A DNA stretch of 64,000 nucleotides from Ypsolopha sequella (Eukaryota; Arthropoda; Insecta; Lepidoptera; Ypsolophidae), in the NCBI GenBank assembly GCA_934047225.1, contig OW203984.1:2427201-2491200 (forward strand), read 5' to 3'. This document shows, piece by piece, positions 54,067-64,000 of the stretch. The translations under genes and the position numbers were made by a program. Position 1 is the stretch's first letter. Every line of letters starts with the position of its first letter. The notes under the pieces are model-generated. The model did not search any database. It had not been told where the DNA came from and was given only the letters and a program-made list of their open reading frames with translations.

Positions 54067-54531
54067 CTGCATGCAACAACAAGAAAAAAAAACACCGTCA
54101 CGACATGGATCCCTGCGAGTAACAAATAATTAAGGGTCGCAGTTTGGAAATTGAGCAAAAACAGGGTTCAGCATTCTCACTTTAGATGCTAGTAAATGTA
54201 TAGTTGAAAAAAAAAAGCCGCTTCCTACCCTATAAAATGACGAATAACATGATTAAATAATAATAAGATGATTAAAAACATTGTTATCATTTTATAGTGA
54301 CTTAAGAGAAAATTTTTAATTTCAAGAAAAACTCTCGAATAGCATTATTGTGATACTCGTACAATTAGAGAAATAACAATGACAAAACATATTTCAGAAT
54401 CATAATAACACACCAACAACAATATAATAAAAAAACTGTTATCCAATACGATTTATACTTTTTTTACTACCATTATTAAAAATTAATTTTGAAAATCGAA
54501 CTTTCCGGGCCCCGTTGCGGAATGACTATCT

Positions 54532-54695
54532 GGGGCTCTACCGCGTAATTCTCATTTGTATCAACTTCAAGCAAATGCATGCGAAATTCAACGCGTGCAA
54601 AAGAGATGGCATGTTAGGCGGGCGTCGTCGCACGCACGACAAATTTCAATCTCAAGTTGATGTTGATGAAAATGAGAATTACGCGGTAGACCCGC
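54532..54695. mobile_element. Foldback MITE, family A, copy 3
   Basis: Same layout as copy 2, with ends GGGGCTCTACCGCG and CGCGGTAGACCCGC. In both arms the base after ATTCT/before AGAAT differs from copies 1 and 2 (CTCATTT and AAATGAG instead of CTGATTT and AAATCAG), so pairing is kept. Confidence 0.85.
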
Positions 54696-56890
54696 AGGTC
54701 AGTTTGAAATATCGTATTGAAATTTCATTTATTGCAAAATTAGGTTCTTTTTGACGCGTGTCTTCATTTCATGCTAAATTAGGTTCTTTTTGACGTCCTT
54801 AGTTTGTCTTTACCTCAGAATATGGAATACAAATACAAATTTATTGAATAGGAATACAAATTGTATTCCTTATTCTAAGGTCTTAAAATCAAAATTCCCT
54901 GCGTTCCGATTCACGACATAATCGATTATATCGCGTCTGACACTCAGTTTTCGCAAAATGATACTGGCCACAAATAAAAGCCGACGGCCGAAGCCTGAAA
55001 AAAAAGGTAAAAACCGCGCCGCGATTTGCAAAGTCATAAAATACATTAAATTTGAAAGGAAATATAAAATAAAAAAGCTTAGCGATCCAGCGTGGGAATG
55101 TCGCCAGCATACTGGGCACCTTGCCGCAGAGCAGCGATTTGGACGAAGTTTTTTTTATTTATTATATAGTTTATTTTTCAAGGTGTTTTTGTTTATTTTT
55201 AAGGATATTTTTAGTTTAGTTTATTTTAGTATTTTTTATTTTAATTACAAAATAACAATATAAAAACATCTATATTACTTAAAAGGAGACTCCAATAAAA
55301 TCTCTAAGGAAAAATTAAATATTTAAATACATAAATCAGGTAGTAGAAAAAGTATCGTTCGCAACGAGTAAAAATGGATTCTCTTACCCTCGGAATGTAA
55401 GCTTTCGACGTGACTTCATTCCTCGGGTAAGAAAATCCGCCATTTTATACTTGTCACGAAATATACTATTATCTACTCCCATACTGCAAAAAGGTCAACA
55501 TCAAAAGCGGTTTTAAAAGTACCTACATTGTTTGACCGATGTTATATTATTACATACACAATTCTGCGCTGTGATTGGCAAATTTATTACAACACTGCTA
55601 GAGAACCAATCAAAAGCGATAACGATCTATCTTTATTTCTTAAGCCACGCTCTTCGCGCTTCTGATTGGTCTCAGGCATCTAAATACTATTTCGACGATG
55701 ACGATTTTTATCAAGATTATGATGATGTTTCACCAAGTGTAATTATACTGAGTTTCGGTGGTGTTAATGCAAATAAAATATCGTCGAAATTACTCATTTT
55801 GTGCAACAAACAACTAAACTCGCAAAGAAAATTTTTAGTAAATGGCGCCAACCGTAAAAGAATATAAGCAGATATTTTTTTTTGTTTTCTTCTCCCATTC
55901 TGGGTAGGCAAAGGGAACTATGCCCATGCAGCCAAGTCTTCAGTTATTATTTTATTGATTTGAAATGGAAATGAAATTTAATGAGATGAACTGAAATGAA
56001 ACCTAACCTAACTCATTGAATCAAATCATTAAATCTGATATTGAAACAAATTAGTAGCTTCTTTTAAAAATATTTGCATGAATCATAAAAACTTAAAAAC
56101 TATGAATTTTTTTTAGTAAAAACTTCGTGGTTGGTTTTTTCTTTTTAATAGACATTATTTTGACAGTTGGGAAAGAGAACGCACGAGTTCGGAAAAGGTA
56201 AAGAAAAAGCTCGAGTATGTAATGGCCCACATCCCGAACGCTATACGTCCCTGCAATACGCTACTTTTTGAGCAACTGTATTAATAAATTGTTTTTGATG
56301 GTCGCAGATAAAGTATTGTGTCCAACTGGACATAATTAGACATTGGGACACTCGTGTAAGTAAAAAACTGAGGTTTTCATATTTTGTAGAACTAATCATA
56401 AGTTTGTAGCGACACGTGTACGCACACATTTATAAACTGCAGTTTCAGCAAGCAGCTTCGAGTCACATCGACATACATCGATGTCACGCCAGTCGTCTCC
56501 CATCCCGTTTAGCACAAGGTTGCGCCCTATTGTACGATATTGTATTTACGTGTTTACGCAGAACATAAAGTTTTCAGTGAATTAGTATATGTGTTTTCAA
56601 TCTACATTGACCCCTGCAAATAGAGAGAACCCTATCTGAACAAGTTGTTATCCACTATGGAAGAGCGGAGTCTCCGACTACAGGTATTCTTTTATTTAAA
56701 ACGAGACGCCAACCACAATATCTATGATTTTTGTTATCGAAACAAATAATTTTGTATCTGTGTTCCGTGCACGGCAGTCGATAAGAGCGAGATAAACAGT
56801 AAAAAAACAAGAGCTAGAGCAAAAATTATTTACACGGAGCGCCGACCATAAACGTAACCAAGTAATTTATTGCTCTTACCCCTCGGCCAC

Positions 56891-57218
56891 AGCTTCAGGC
56901 TTCGAGAGGCACGCCAAGCGATTCTTCTTGCGGCGGCGCCGGGGGAGAGAACAAATGCATGAAATTGTATAGGGCCGGCCATGGGTCGCATCTCGCGCGT
57001 CTTGTCCGGCTTCGAGTGAATTGCGCTCTCTCGACGGCGGTGTGCGGGGAGGCGGTGATCGAGCGCATAGGAAGAACATAGTGTCGAGCGGTTTGAGCGA
57101 GCGAGCGCGCTATACATCCGATGCGGTGGAAGGCGCCGACGGGTGTCGTGGCAGGGCAAAGCCCGTCGCAAAAACCGCCTGGAAGCGCAGCAAGAAGCGC
57201 CGCCAGAAGCCTGAAGCT
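56891..57218. repeat. GC-rich block with inverted ends
   Basis: AGCTTCAGGCTTC at 56891 and GAAGCCTGAAGCT ending at 57218 bound a CG-dense segment, in strong contrast with the AT-rich intron. ORFs on both strands are Arg-rich and show no domain. Probably a transposon fragment. Confidence 0.5.
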
Positions 57219-57584
57219 ATGACCGACCGGTTACGCCCGTGTATCATACTACGTTTTTCAATGCATAGTGTGAGGAAATAAATCAAATATATTCTTGTGA
57301 ACTTTAAATTATGATTGGCTCAAAAGGACTATATCCAGAGCCGTTAAACAGTGGGAAAAAAAAAGTATAACATTTATGGTACACAGGAAAGGCTGCAGGT
57401 TAGCCAACCATTGTAAATAAATTGAAAAAATAATAATAATAAAGCCCTAGGGCAAAATAATCGACGTTCTGTTCGGTTTTGATGCATAAAAAGTGGACCT
57501 TTACGAGCACTTGCATTGAAAAGTATTTAAAACCTACCCACGTTTCACAGACGACTCTAACGTTCCAGCGTGATATGTGGTACT

Positions 57585-57634
57585 CAGTATTTTGGGCTCC
57601 AGGAACACGCAGGGGTCCCGTTCTCTGCTGCATC
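57585..57634 (-). pseudogene. Partial copy of a BCKDHB exon
   Basis: On the - strand this reads [16 protein letters not shown], matching [15 protein letters not shown] of the exon at 58101-58272, about 590 bp away. A 20-bp core (AGGAACACGCAGGGGTCCCG on +) is identical, and nearby differences fall at synonymous positions. It has stops on both sides and no full splice sites. Confidence 0.8.
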
Positions 57635-58100
57635 ATCACAAACGATATAGCTATGGAAAGCTTAATCCTTGGAAAGCCTACAATGCTTAAGACTATACAC
57701 TCTACTAATAATCCTATATCTGTATATACTAATTACCTTTTTTTATTCTTTTTGTCTTGTTACGCATTTTTGGTTTTTGTTTTTATTTTCTTTAATTTAA
57801 TTATAAGCCATTTCTGCCAATTGTTATTGATTTTTCAATTTAGTTAATAAAATTGTTAACGACTCGTTAATTATCATACAAATGTAACGGAGGTAGCTGA
57901 AAACCAGCGCCAACCAAAGCATGTTTTGGATGGCACATAGCTGAGCTACATCCTTTTGTCGTGTTGTTATTTTTATCTATAGATTACTCCCTACTTAAGT
58001 AAACCTTTTTCTACTGTGTTAGCTATAAGTTTCTTTTTTGTAAACGCGCCAATAAATTTATTTTCTTTCTTTCTTTCTTTCTTCTATGTGGTACACTTAC

Positions 58101-58272
58101 CTTCCCTCAAGAGCTGCGCTTTCCCGAGCGGTAGCGTGTAGTCCGCAGTGGGTACCAGCTCCGCCGCCGTCCGGTACAGGATCTTGGGCTCTAGGAACAC
58201 GCAGGGGTCCCGCTCCAGGATGCAGGCGCGGAGGAGACCCTTAGCGGCGATGGGGCCGCGCGGGACCACCAC
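58101..58272 (-). CDS. BCKDHB: BCKDHB, first exon in window (gene order)
   Basis: 172 bp, phase 0 at the start (TGTTCCAG|GTGGTG) and phase 1 at the end (GAAG|GTAAGT). It encodes [40 protein letters not shown] and [18 protein letters not shown]. This matches E1 beta after the thiamine-diphosphate half (V.PR.P..AKGLL ... FEPKILYR.A.E.VP...Y..PL..A...). With E1 alpha, E2 and E3 the enzyme oxidatively decarboxylates keto acids from Leu, Ile and Val in mitochondria. The N-terminal exons, with the presequence and most of the pyrimidine domain, must lie to the right of this window or deeper in the repeats; I find none up to 64000. Confidence 0.95.
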
Positions 58273-58568
58273 CTGGAACAACACGATGGAAAGTCACCTA
58301 CAATGCTTTTTTGACTTTATACACCGTAATTCGGTATGGGAAGTCTAAGCCAAGGAGTGCTAATTCCAAAACCGTTTCGAGATAATACATTATTTGGCCA
58401 TATTTCATTATTTTTGCGGCAAATTAACTAAAGATTATAGATATTTTTAGAATTTAACTTATGACCTTCATTTGACCCTATGCTATGGCTGAACACAGGA
58501 ATGTGCCCTTTGGCCATCCACATATTAAAAAGTGAAAAATATTTATGAATCAACCGGGGCATTCCACG
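58273..58568. other. Intron or flank without features
   Basis: Contains TGCTAATTCCAAAACCGTTT at about 58359, which recurs (TGTTAATTCGAAAACCATTT) at about 59127, but no coding sequence. Confidence 0.5.
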
Positions 58569-60017
58569 GTGACGGTCGGGACATTTTTACTCTGTTTCAT
58601 TTAAGTACTTAACATATTTTCGTAGTTATATTAAATACTGTACTTTATATAAACAGTAACATGAAATTAAATAAGTGAGCTTTAATTTACCTGAATTTTA
58701 CATGTTAAGATTATATGTTTCAATGAAAAAATGTATATATTAAATTGTGACGGTCGGGACTCTTACTTTCTAGTCTTCTCCAGATTTACAACTACTTGTT
58801 AACGTTTGTAAGAAACTATCAATAATATTAAAACAAATAATTCTGTGAGTATACTTTAAGGTTCAAACTTTCGTTTCATGAAGATTTGGTTTATAACTAA
58901 ATTCGATTTTTCAACAAATTCGGATTAGAAGAATGTGACGGTCGGGACAATCCGATGTGACGGTCGGGACAAGTACCAAATTAACAAACATACATATATT
59001 TATTATCGGATTTTTACATCATTTACAGGTAATCTGTTATAATGAAATAGGTTAGGTATTATCCCGCCTCGAAAACTTCAACATTTTCATTAAATTGGCA
59101 TAGATTTAATTATGTTAAAAAAGGTGTGTTAATTCGAAAACCATTTCGAGATTTAGGTTTAATAAGCCGTATTTTAGAACTTGTGGTCTAAAAAACCTCA
59201 TGAGAATGAATATTTTTACGAAAAAGCTGCAACTTACATTTGCCTTCGTGTGACGTCACTTGAGAAATGGATGTTTAATAATATGTCCTTTGCTATGAAG
59301 AAAAATTTATAAAAATTTGCTTCTAACTGATTTGATAGCTGGATGATAGATGAGTAGACAGACAGAGACAGACCACTCTTTTTATAACCAATCACACATC
59401 ACGATCAGTATAATGTCTTAAATTCTCAAGTGACGTCATATCGTACAATTCTTTAAGAAACCATTAGAAAATAATGGTTGATTTATATACCAAAATAATG
59501 AAAACTAGTCCTAAAATGGCGTATAAACCCTGAAAAAAAAAAAAAACTTCTAGAAATTAAGCTTTGGGAATTCGTAGTAAATTCGTTCCTTTTCTCTTTC
59601 TAACAAAAGCTTTTTTTTATCCGGGCCTTCTCTTAGTCTGGCCCTGGACAGACGTTTTCGCGCTGCCGCGTCATGCAAATAAAAGAAAAACCCAGTAAAC
59701 CCCAATAAAAACCCCGAAATAAACAAAAAAATATTGTGGATAAAGCCATTTACACTCGTGCCAGTGATATTTGTAAAAAAACAAGTATTTTGCTACTGGG
59801 GATCGTGACGGTTGGGACTGTGACGGTCGGGACAGTGACGGTCGGGACAAAACGTAACATTTATGTATAAAATGCACTACAGCCCATAGCTACATTAAAA
59901 ATAGCCAAGTCACTCAGTTTTTATCTGTTTGCTACTTCTAAAACACACATTTTGTCATGCATATTCGTTTTGTAGTTTAGAATTAACAAAATTGAATTAA
60001 AATGTGACGGTCGGGAC
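58569..60017 (+). repeat. Eight dispersed direct copies of GTGACGGTCGGGAC
   Basis: Copies lie at 58569, 58747, 58935, 58957, 59805 (one mismatch), 59820, 59835 and 60004, all on the same strand, separated by unrelated AT-rich DNA. Spacings are 178, 188, 22, 848, 15, 15 and 169 bp. Between 59235 and 59445 the inverted words GTGACGTCACTTGAGAA / TTCTCAAGTGACGTCA suggest a separate element in the middle. Confidence 0.9.
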
Positions 60018-60921
60018 GTAATCCCGGCTACCAATTGTTGCATTGTATCATAGAAAGTAACTTACGTTTTTGCTTGGTATTTTCTACAGTAAATCTTTAA
60101 TATTTCCTCGATTTATTTAAGTTCACAACAGGCCGATTCACAAACAAAATTGCTGAAGTTTTTACTTTTAAAACCATGGACAATTTCTCTACGCGTTGAG
60201 CTTGACTACATTCGATGCTACAATTGAGCAAAAAAAGTAAAATTACAGTTATTAACGAAAAATTTAATCTGTTTCGTAAACTTAAGACTATGTACTGTCA
60301 TTCTAAATGCATATTGAAACTAATCTCTGACTTTTATTTTATGGTTGTCTGGTGTCACTTACTGTGGAATGCCATACCCATTTCCATCAACGTTAGCCAA
60401 CATTTTGCATAATACGTAACAAAATGATTTTCTTAATGCAACATTTTGACAACGTCCAATATACACCCACACACACATAAGTACTGTCTCGCCCTCAGAA
60501 TAAGGAATACAAATAGAAGCCTGACTAAAATAAGAACTGGGCATTAGCCATTGTACTCATCTAACGTAAATTACTCCTGTGTACGAGTGAATGAAACAGC
60601 GGACCGCACTTACTTTATATTTTTTCCTGGTTTGTCACTAGATTGAACCAAACAAATGTCAGATGGATGTAATTTGGATGTATTTTAAATATTATAATAC
60701 CATCAAATTAAATATGTCTCATCATTGTATCGTTGTGTTGTAATATCGTTCGTTGCGTGCATCACATCTTAATTTGGTGGCATCGAAATGTCTATTGCAT
60801 TTTGCGAAAGTTTACAGCTTCACCGAGAGAAATTAAATATTTTGGTGCTCTTCCTCTCAAAGTTCGTGAAAGTGTGATTTATTATTGTTTGTGTTGATTG
60901 TTTTTTTAACATTGTAATAAA
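60018..60921. other. Flank upstream of the THAP gene
   Basis: AT-rich, no exons. The ORFs at 60215-60544 show no domain. Confidence 0.45.
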
Positions 60922-62400
60922 ATGTCTTGTGCGATTGAAGGCTGTAAATCGCATACAGGAAGAAAAGAAAACAACAATGAAGCAATATCATTTCATCGGT
61001 GAGTTCTGATAGTTTTTATGTTAATAAGTTGCAGGATCATACCTAAAACTCAGTAACAATAATAGTAGTTCTTGTAAATCATACTCGTGTTCAATTCTAC
61101 ACCGATATTTGCCTGTTTTATATAGATTTTCTGCCGACTATGAGAGGTTATGTTTTTTCGTATAGTGAGTATGTAAAGTCCGTGTGGCAAACTATCGAAC
61201 ATTGGTTCCCGCGGCAGCCGTGCATAAAGGATAATAGATTAATGAGAGGTTTTCTTTTTGAGTATTAAAAAAAAAACATAGTTTCCAAGAACTCTGTAGA
61301 TGGTGTTGAACTGACTACGTTGCTAGGTGCCAAAGCCAAAACGATTGAAAAAAAAAACATTGCGTCACGTCACATATGCTCGTTGGTTGATGACATGTGT
61401 GCTGAGCATATTATGTGCGAACGCTTTGTTATGGTCCGTCCAGGTTTAAAATGTACCATGGCTTGTACTCATTGCGCTTTACGACTTTCATCTTTAGGAA
61501 AAAGATGTATGCCTCCATTTTAATACAAATCCACAAGGCACAGACTCTCTTCTTTTTCTCTTGGGACATTTTCTTTCTGGCTTAGAAAACTCATAAAAAG
61601 ACTGCTAATTATTTTTTTCTTTTTCCTTGTTGTTATTATTTATTTATTTTCAAAATGTCATTGTGATGTGATATGACAATGACATTAATTACTTTTTAAT
61701 GTACGTTTCGTTTTACGATCTCAAAATTACATCCAAGTGCAATAATCAAAAAATTATGTGACGTTCCGTTCCTTGCAGTAACTTACCAAGTTCAGCGCCA
61801 TCTATACAGCGACTAGGGAAGAGTAAAAAAAAAAAGAAAAGAAAATCCCTCATTGCAGCGCGAGTTAAAAGAAAAATAATGCCGAATAAATATCGCTATA
61901 TTTTTTTGTTACAGATAAAAGGGAAGAATTAAAAAGTGAATGGCTTAGACGAATAATTTGACCAAATTGGGCAATTAAAAAACGCAGTCATATTTGTTCG
62001 AAACACTTTACGTCGGATTCTTTTGGACCAAACGAAAATTTAAAATGGAGACTTTTAAAAGCAGATGCCTTACCAACGTTATATTTACCAGATACAGACA
62101 CATTGGTAACCTTTAAATAATTATGTATAATTGCATTATCAATCTTGTTTGTAGGTACGTGCTTGTACTATACTATAGTATATTAACTCGATAATTTTTC
62201 AATTTTAGGCAACAGAACCAGTAGCTATGGATGTCTGTGGTTTAGAAAAGTGCATACTTCTGTGTTCGCAAATCGTTCTGAAAGGCCTGTTCGTTCACGT
62301 TACTGCCGTGATCGACTTCACGAAAAAATTCCGCAGATCAAGACATTTTCGTACTTAGTGGTTGACAATAAAAGTACTTTGACAGGGTAGTTCTATCGTG
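60922..62400 (+). pseudogene. THAP zinc-finger gene, broken
   Basis: Exon 1 (60922-60998, donor GTGAGT) encodes MSCAIEGCKSHTGRKENNNE then AISFH, the first half of a THAP domain with the paired Cys. Exon 2 (61915-62105, after TTGTTACAG, before GTAACC) encodes KREELKSEWLRRI, an in-frame TGA at 61959-61961, PNWAIKKRSHICSKHFTSDS and LKADALPTLYLP, i.e. the C-x2-H half and the C-terminal block. The reading frames of the two exons do not meet at the visible splice sites. A third piece at about 62209-62390 reads RYCRDRLHEKIPQIKTFSYL in one frame. THAP domains bind DNA in host regulators and P-type transposases. The stop, the frame mismatch and the lack of a further ORF argue for a dead copy. Confidence 0.7.
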
Positions 62401-63030
62401 AAATGAATTTTGGGAATGCTTATTGACTTGAACTGCGCATAATTTGATTTCTTATTACAGGTTATTAGGTATTTTAATCGTTCATTATTTGTTATTAGTT
62501 ATTATTCAAGATAAGTTGATGTTTATTCGATAGAAAAAAAAAAAAAAAATTACCTCTGTAGTAATTGCGCTGTCATTGTGGGTGCCGAATAGGTTTTTGG
62601 TAAAAGGAGATGGGAGTACCTTAGCGAGTATCCTTCTATGCTTCGATAGTCCAGTTGGGTCAGCACACCACAAAGCACTTAAAAAGTTAGATTTTCACAC
62701 AACACAATGCATTCCTTGAATGCACGCAGGATAGGTATTTTTATTTGAGTCTATATAGTTATTTTGAATATTTAATTGATCTTATTTAGAGCGCTCGCGC
62801 AAGCCGGCAATTCGGATATTTTTCGGAAGAAGATTAGTTCTTGTTTTTCACGTGGTGGCGTAGTTGTCGCTTCTTGCGTCCTTTTTCTTTATTCAGCGAA
62901 GAGAAGGATGGGTATAGGAATATAGTAAAAATGAATAGTTTTTCTTTGTATGAGTGATTTGTGTGATAGTGTGTGTGCACTTATTAAATGTAAAGTAATA
63001 AATATTAAATTAAGTAACGCGGCGCGTACA
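62401..63030 (-). repeat. Region containing the 3' LTR of the second BEL element
   Basis: On the - strand a polypurine tract GGCCGGGGGGAAGT precedes TGTACGCGCCGCGTTAC at 63030, the expected LTR start. The other LTR is outside the window, so the LTR's outer end cannot be fixed; a poly(A) run at 62530-62550 and the sequence TGTAGTAATTGCGC at about 62565 are candidate borders. Confidence 0.6.
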
Positions 63031-63160
63031 ACTTCCCCCCGGCCTGGAGGTTTCCTCCAGAAAAAAAACGCGTAAAAACATTAAAGTATTAAAGAAAACT
63101 AAAACTAATATTGACTCTGTCAAAGTAAAAAGTCAGAGTATGCGTGTACAATAAAATAAA

Positions 63161-64000
63161 CTATTGTAGAGGAAGTGGACAGAGACGCACGACAGGTCGT
63201 ACGTAGCTCCCATTTATGGTTTTTACCTTTGCGGCTCTCACAATACTGTCCTTACCAGGATATACTTCTTCGCCTATTCCCAGCGGCCAACACATTGGAT
63301 GAGCTCTCATGTCTTTAATTACTACGAGGGTTCCTATTTTAATAGGATTAGCGGGTGTTAACCACTTCTCTCTCTGCTGGAGAGAAGTCAGATATTCTTG
63401 GCTCCAACGACGCCAGAAAGAATGCGTTATTTTATTTAATAGTTGATAACGAGTTAAGCGGTTATCCAACTGGTCAGTGTAATCCTCAGCTGGTAAATAT
63501 TTAAGAGGCGTTACGTTTAAAAAGTGACAAGGAGTAAGGGCGGAGAGATCTGACGGATCAGAGCTGAGAACGCATAGAGGGCGGCTATTTAACAGACCTT
63601 CTATCTGGACCAAGACGGTTGAAAATTCTTCATAAGTGAGTACTTGTGAGCCTATAACTTTGTATAAATGAGTCTTTACAGAACGGACATTAATCTCTAC
63701 GAGACCGTTAAAATGGGGCCCAAAGGGGGGGCTATGCTTAAACTGAATGCGAAATTCGGCTAATTGTTGAGTTAAGTATGTATTATGAGCATCAGATTGT
63801 AAGAGGGCGTACATTTCATCTAGTTTGCGTTTCGCACCAATAAAATTGGTACCTCCGTCGCTATAGATCATAGAGACGGGGCCTCTTCGACAAATGAAGC
63901 GTTTAAAGGCGGCGAGGAAGAGATCGGAACTTAAGTCAGAGACCAACTCCAAGTGGAGAGCCTTTGTTATAAGACAAACAAATAGGCATATGTAGGCCTT
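63161..64000 (-). CDS. pol: BEL/Pao integrase region (partial, runs off the window)
   Basis: The open frame enters from position 64000 (KAYICLF, then TKALHLELVSDLS) and ends at a stop at 63161. It shows the integrase core SMIYSDGGTNFIGAKRKLDE (second Asp) and HFNGLVEINVRSVKTHLYKV (Glu), then LTPCHFLN and the C-terminal block VVIKDMRAHPMCWPLG ... YPGKDSIVR ... RPVVRLCPLP. It is clearly BEL but diverged from the copy at 28888-36562. No stop or frameshift is seen in this part. Confidence 0.92.
   Translation of the reverse strand, partial: KAYICLFVCLITKALHLELVSDLSSDLFLAAFKRFICRRGPVSMIYSDGGTNFIGAKRKLDEMYALLQSDAHNTYLTQQLAEFRIQFKHSPPFGPHFNGLVEINVRSVKTHLYKVIGSQVLTYEEFSTVLVQIEGLLNSRPLCVLSSDPSDLSALTPCHFLNVTPLKYLPAEDYTDQLDNRLTRYQLLNKITHSFWRRWSQEYLTSLQQREKWLTPANPIKIGTLVVIKDMRAHPMCWPLGIGEEVYPGKDSIVRAAKVKTINGSYVRPVVRLCPLPLQ

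Larger units (their letters stand above)
54067..58100 (-). other. 4-kb BCKDHB intron
   Basis: The intron holds a family-A MITE (54532-54695), a GC-rich inverted-end block (56891-57218) and a partial copy of the neighbouring exon (57585-57634). Between 55320 and 55460 an inverted pair (AAAATGGATTCTCTTACCC / GGGTAAGAAAATCCGCCATTTT) suggests one more small MITE. No additional exon is needed, because the flanking exons join within one Gly codon. Confidence 0.6.

Noticed and set aside
56450..56690. Possible solo LTR or gag start (CATCGATGTCACGCC ... ATGGAAGAGCGG)
   Set aside because: No second LTR, target duplication or downstream coding sequence could be found.
56830..57281. Arg-rich ORFs on both strands in the GC-rich block
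   Set aside because: The open frames follow from high CG content. The block has inverted ends like a transposon fragment and sits in a BCKDHB intron.

Overview
The window is eukaryotic and almost certainly from a moth or butterfly (Lepidoptera). It holds spliced host genes with GT..AG introns in an AT-rich, transposon-packed background. The LINE 3' ends, a Helitron ending in CTAGT, BEL and CR1/Jockey elements and a 5S-derived SINE are the kinds of repeats common in lepidopteran genomes. Three host loci can be supported. (1) The C-terminal half of a fatty-acid amide hydrolase 2-like amidase lies on the + strand, with exons at 843-944, 3093-3260, 4601-4780 and 5834-5923. (2) MAN1/LEMD3, an inner-nuclear-membrane LEM-domain protein, lies on the + strand with its whole coding region in one exon, 47663-49981, behind a 79-bp 5'UTR intron. 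(3) The C-terminal half of the branched-chain 2-oxoacid dehydrogenase E1 beta subunit (BCKDHB) lies on the - strand, with exons at 58272-58101, 54066-53921, 52677-52591 and 52043-51903. MAN1 and BCKDHB converge.

Layout: 1-6 kb is the amidase gene, its introns filled with a LINE fragment, foldback MITEs and a 5S-rRNA-derived SINE. 6-20 kb has no host gene. It holds a 39/49-bp minisatellite, a Helitron nested in a MITE, a THAP-bearing relic, nine identical 61-bp repeats, a near-perfect 158-bp palindrome, a 3.8-kb inverted-duplicate transposon and a tandem array of 168-bp hairpin units. 20-26 kb holds two broken LINEs and a short non-autonomous LTR element with 152-bp LTRs. 26-37 kb is a CR1/Jockey-type LINE split by a very young 7.7-kb BEL/Pao retrotransposon (LTRs differ at one visible site, TSD ACCGG). 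38-45 kb is a LINE 3' end whose tail grades into an octamer satellite. That satellite seems to have been split by another LINE on the - strand and resumes as about 244 units in perfect 8-bp register. 45-47 kb is a DNA transposon plus a second THAP relic. 47-58 kb holds MAN1 and BCKDHB. 58-60 kb has dispersed copies of GTGACGGTCGGGAC. 61-62 kb is a broken THAP-domain gene. The window ends inside a second BEL element on the - strand.

The three host genes have unrelated jobs (lipid amide hydrolysis, nuclear envelope/SMAD control, branched-chain amino-acid breakdown), so there is no operon-like logic. Most DNA between them is transposon-derived. The observations most worth checking are: the BEL gag-pol frame interrupted only by UAG-CGG and UGA-CUA; the 8-bp-register satellite and its apparent origin from a LINE tail; the 168-bp hairpin tandem; the GTGACGGTCGGGAC cluster; and exon-fragment duplications in both BCKDHB and the amidase. 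Exon joins are read by eye from splice signals and family knowledge. No alignment or RNA evidence was available.
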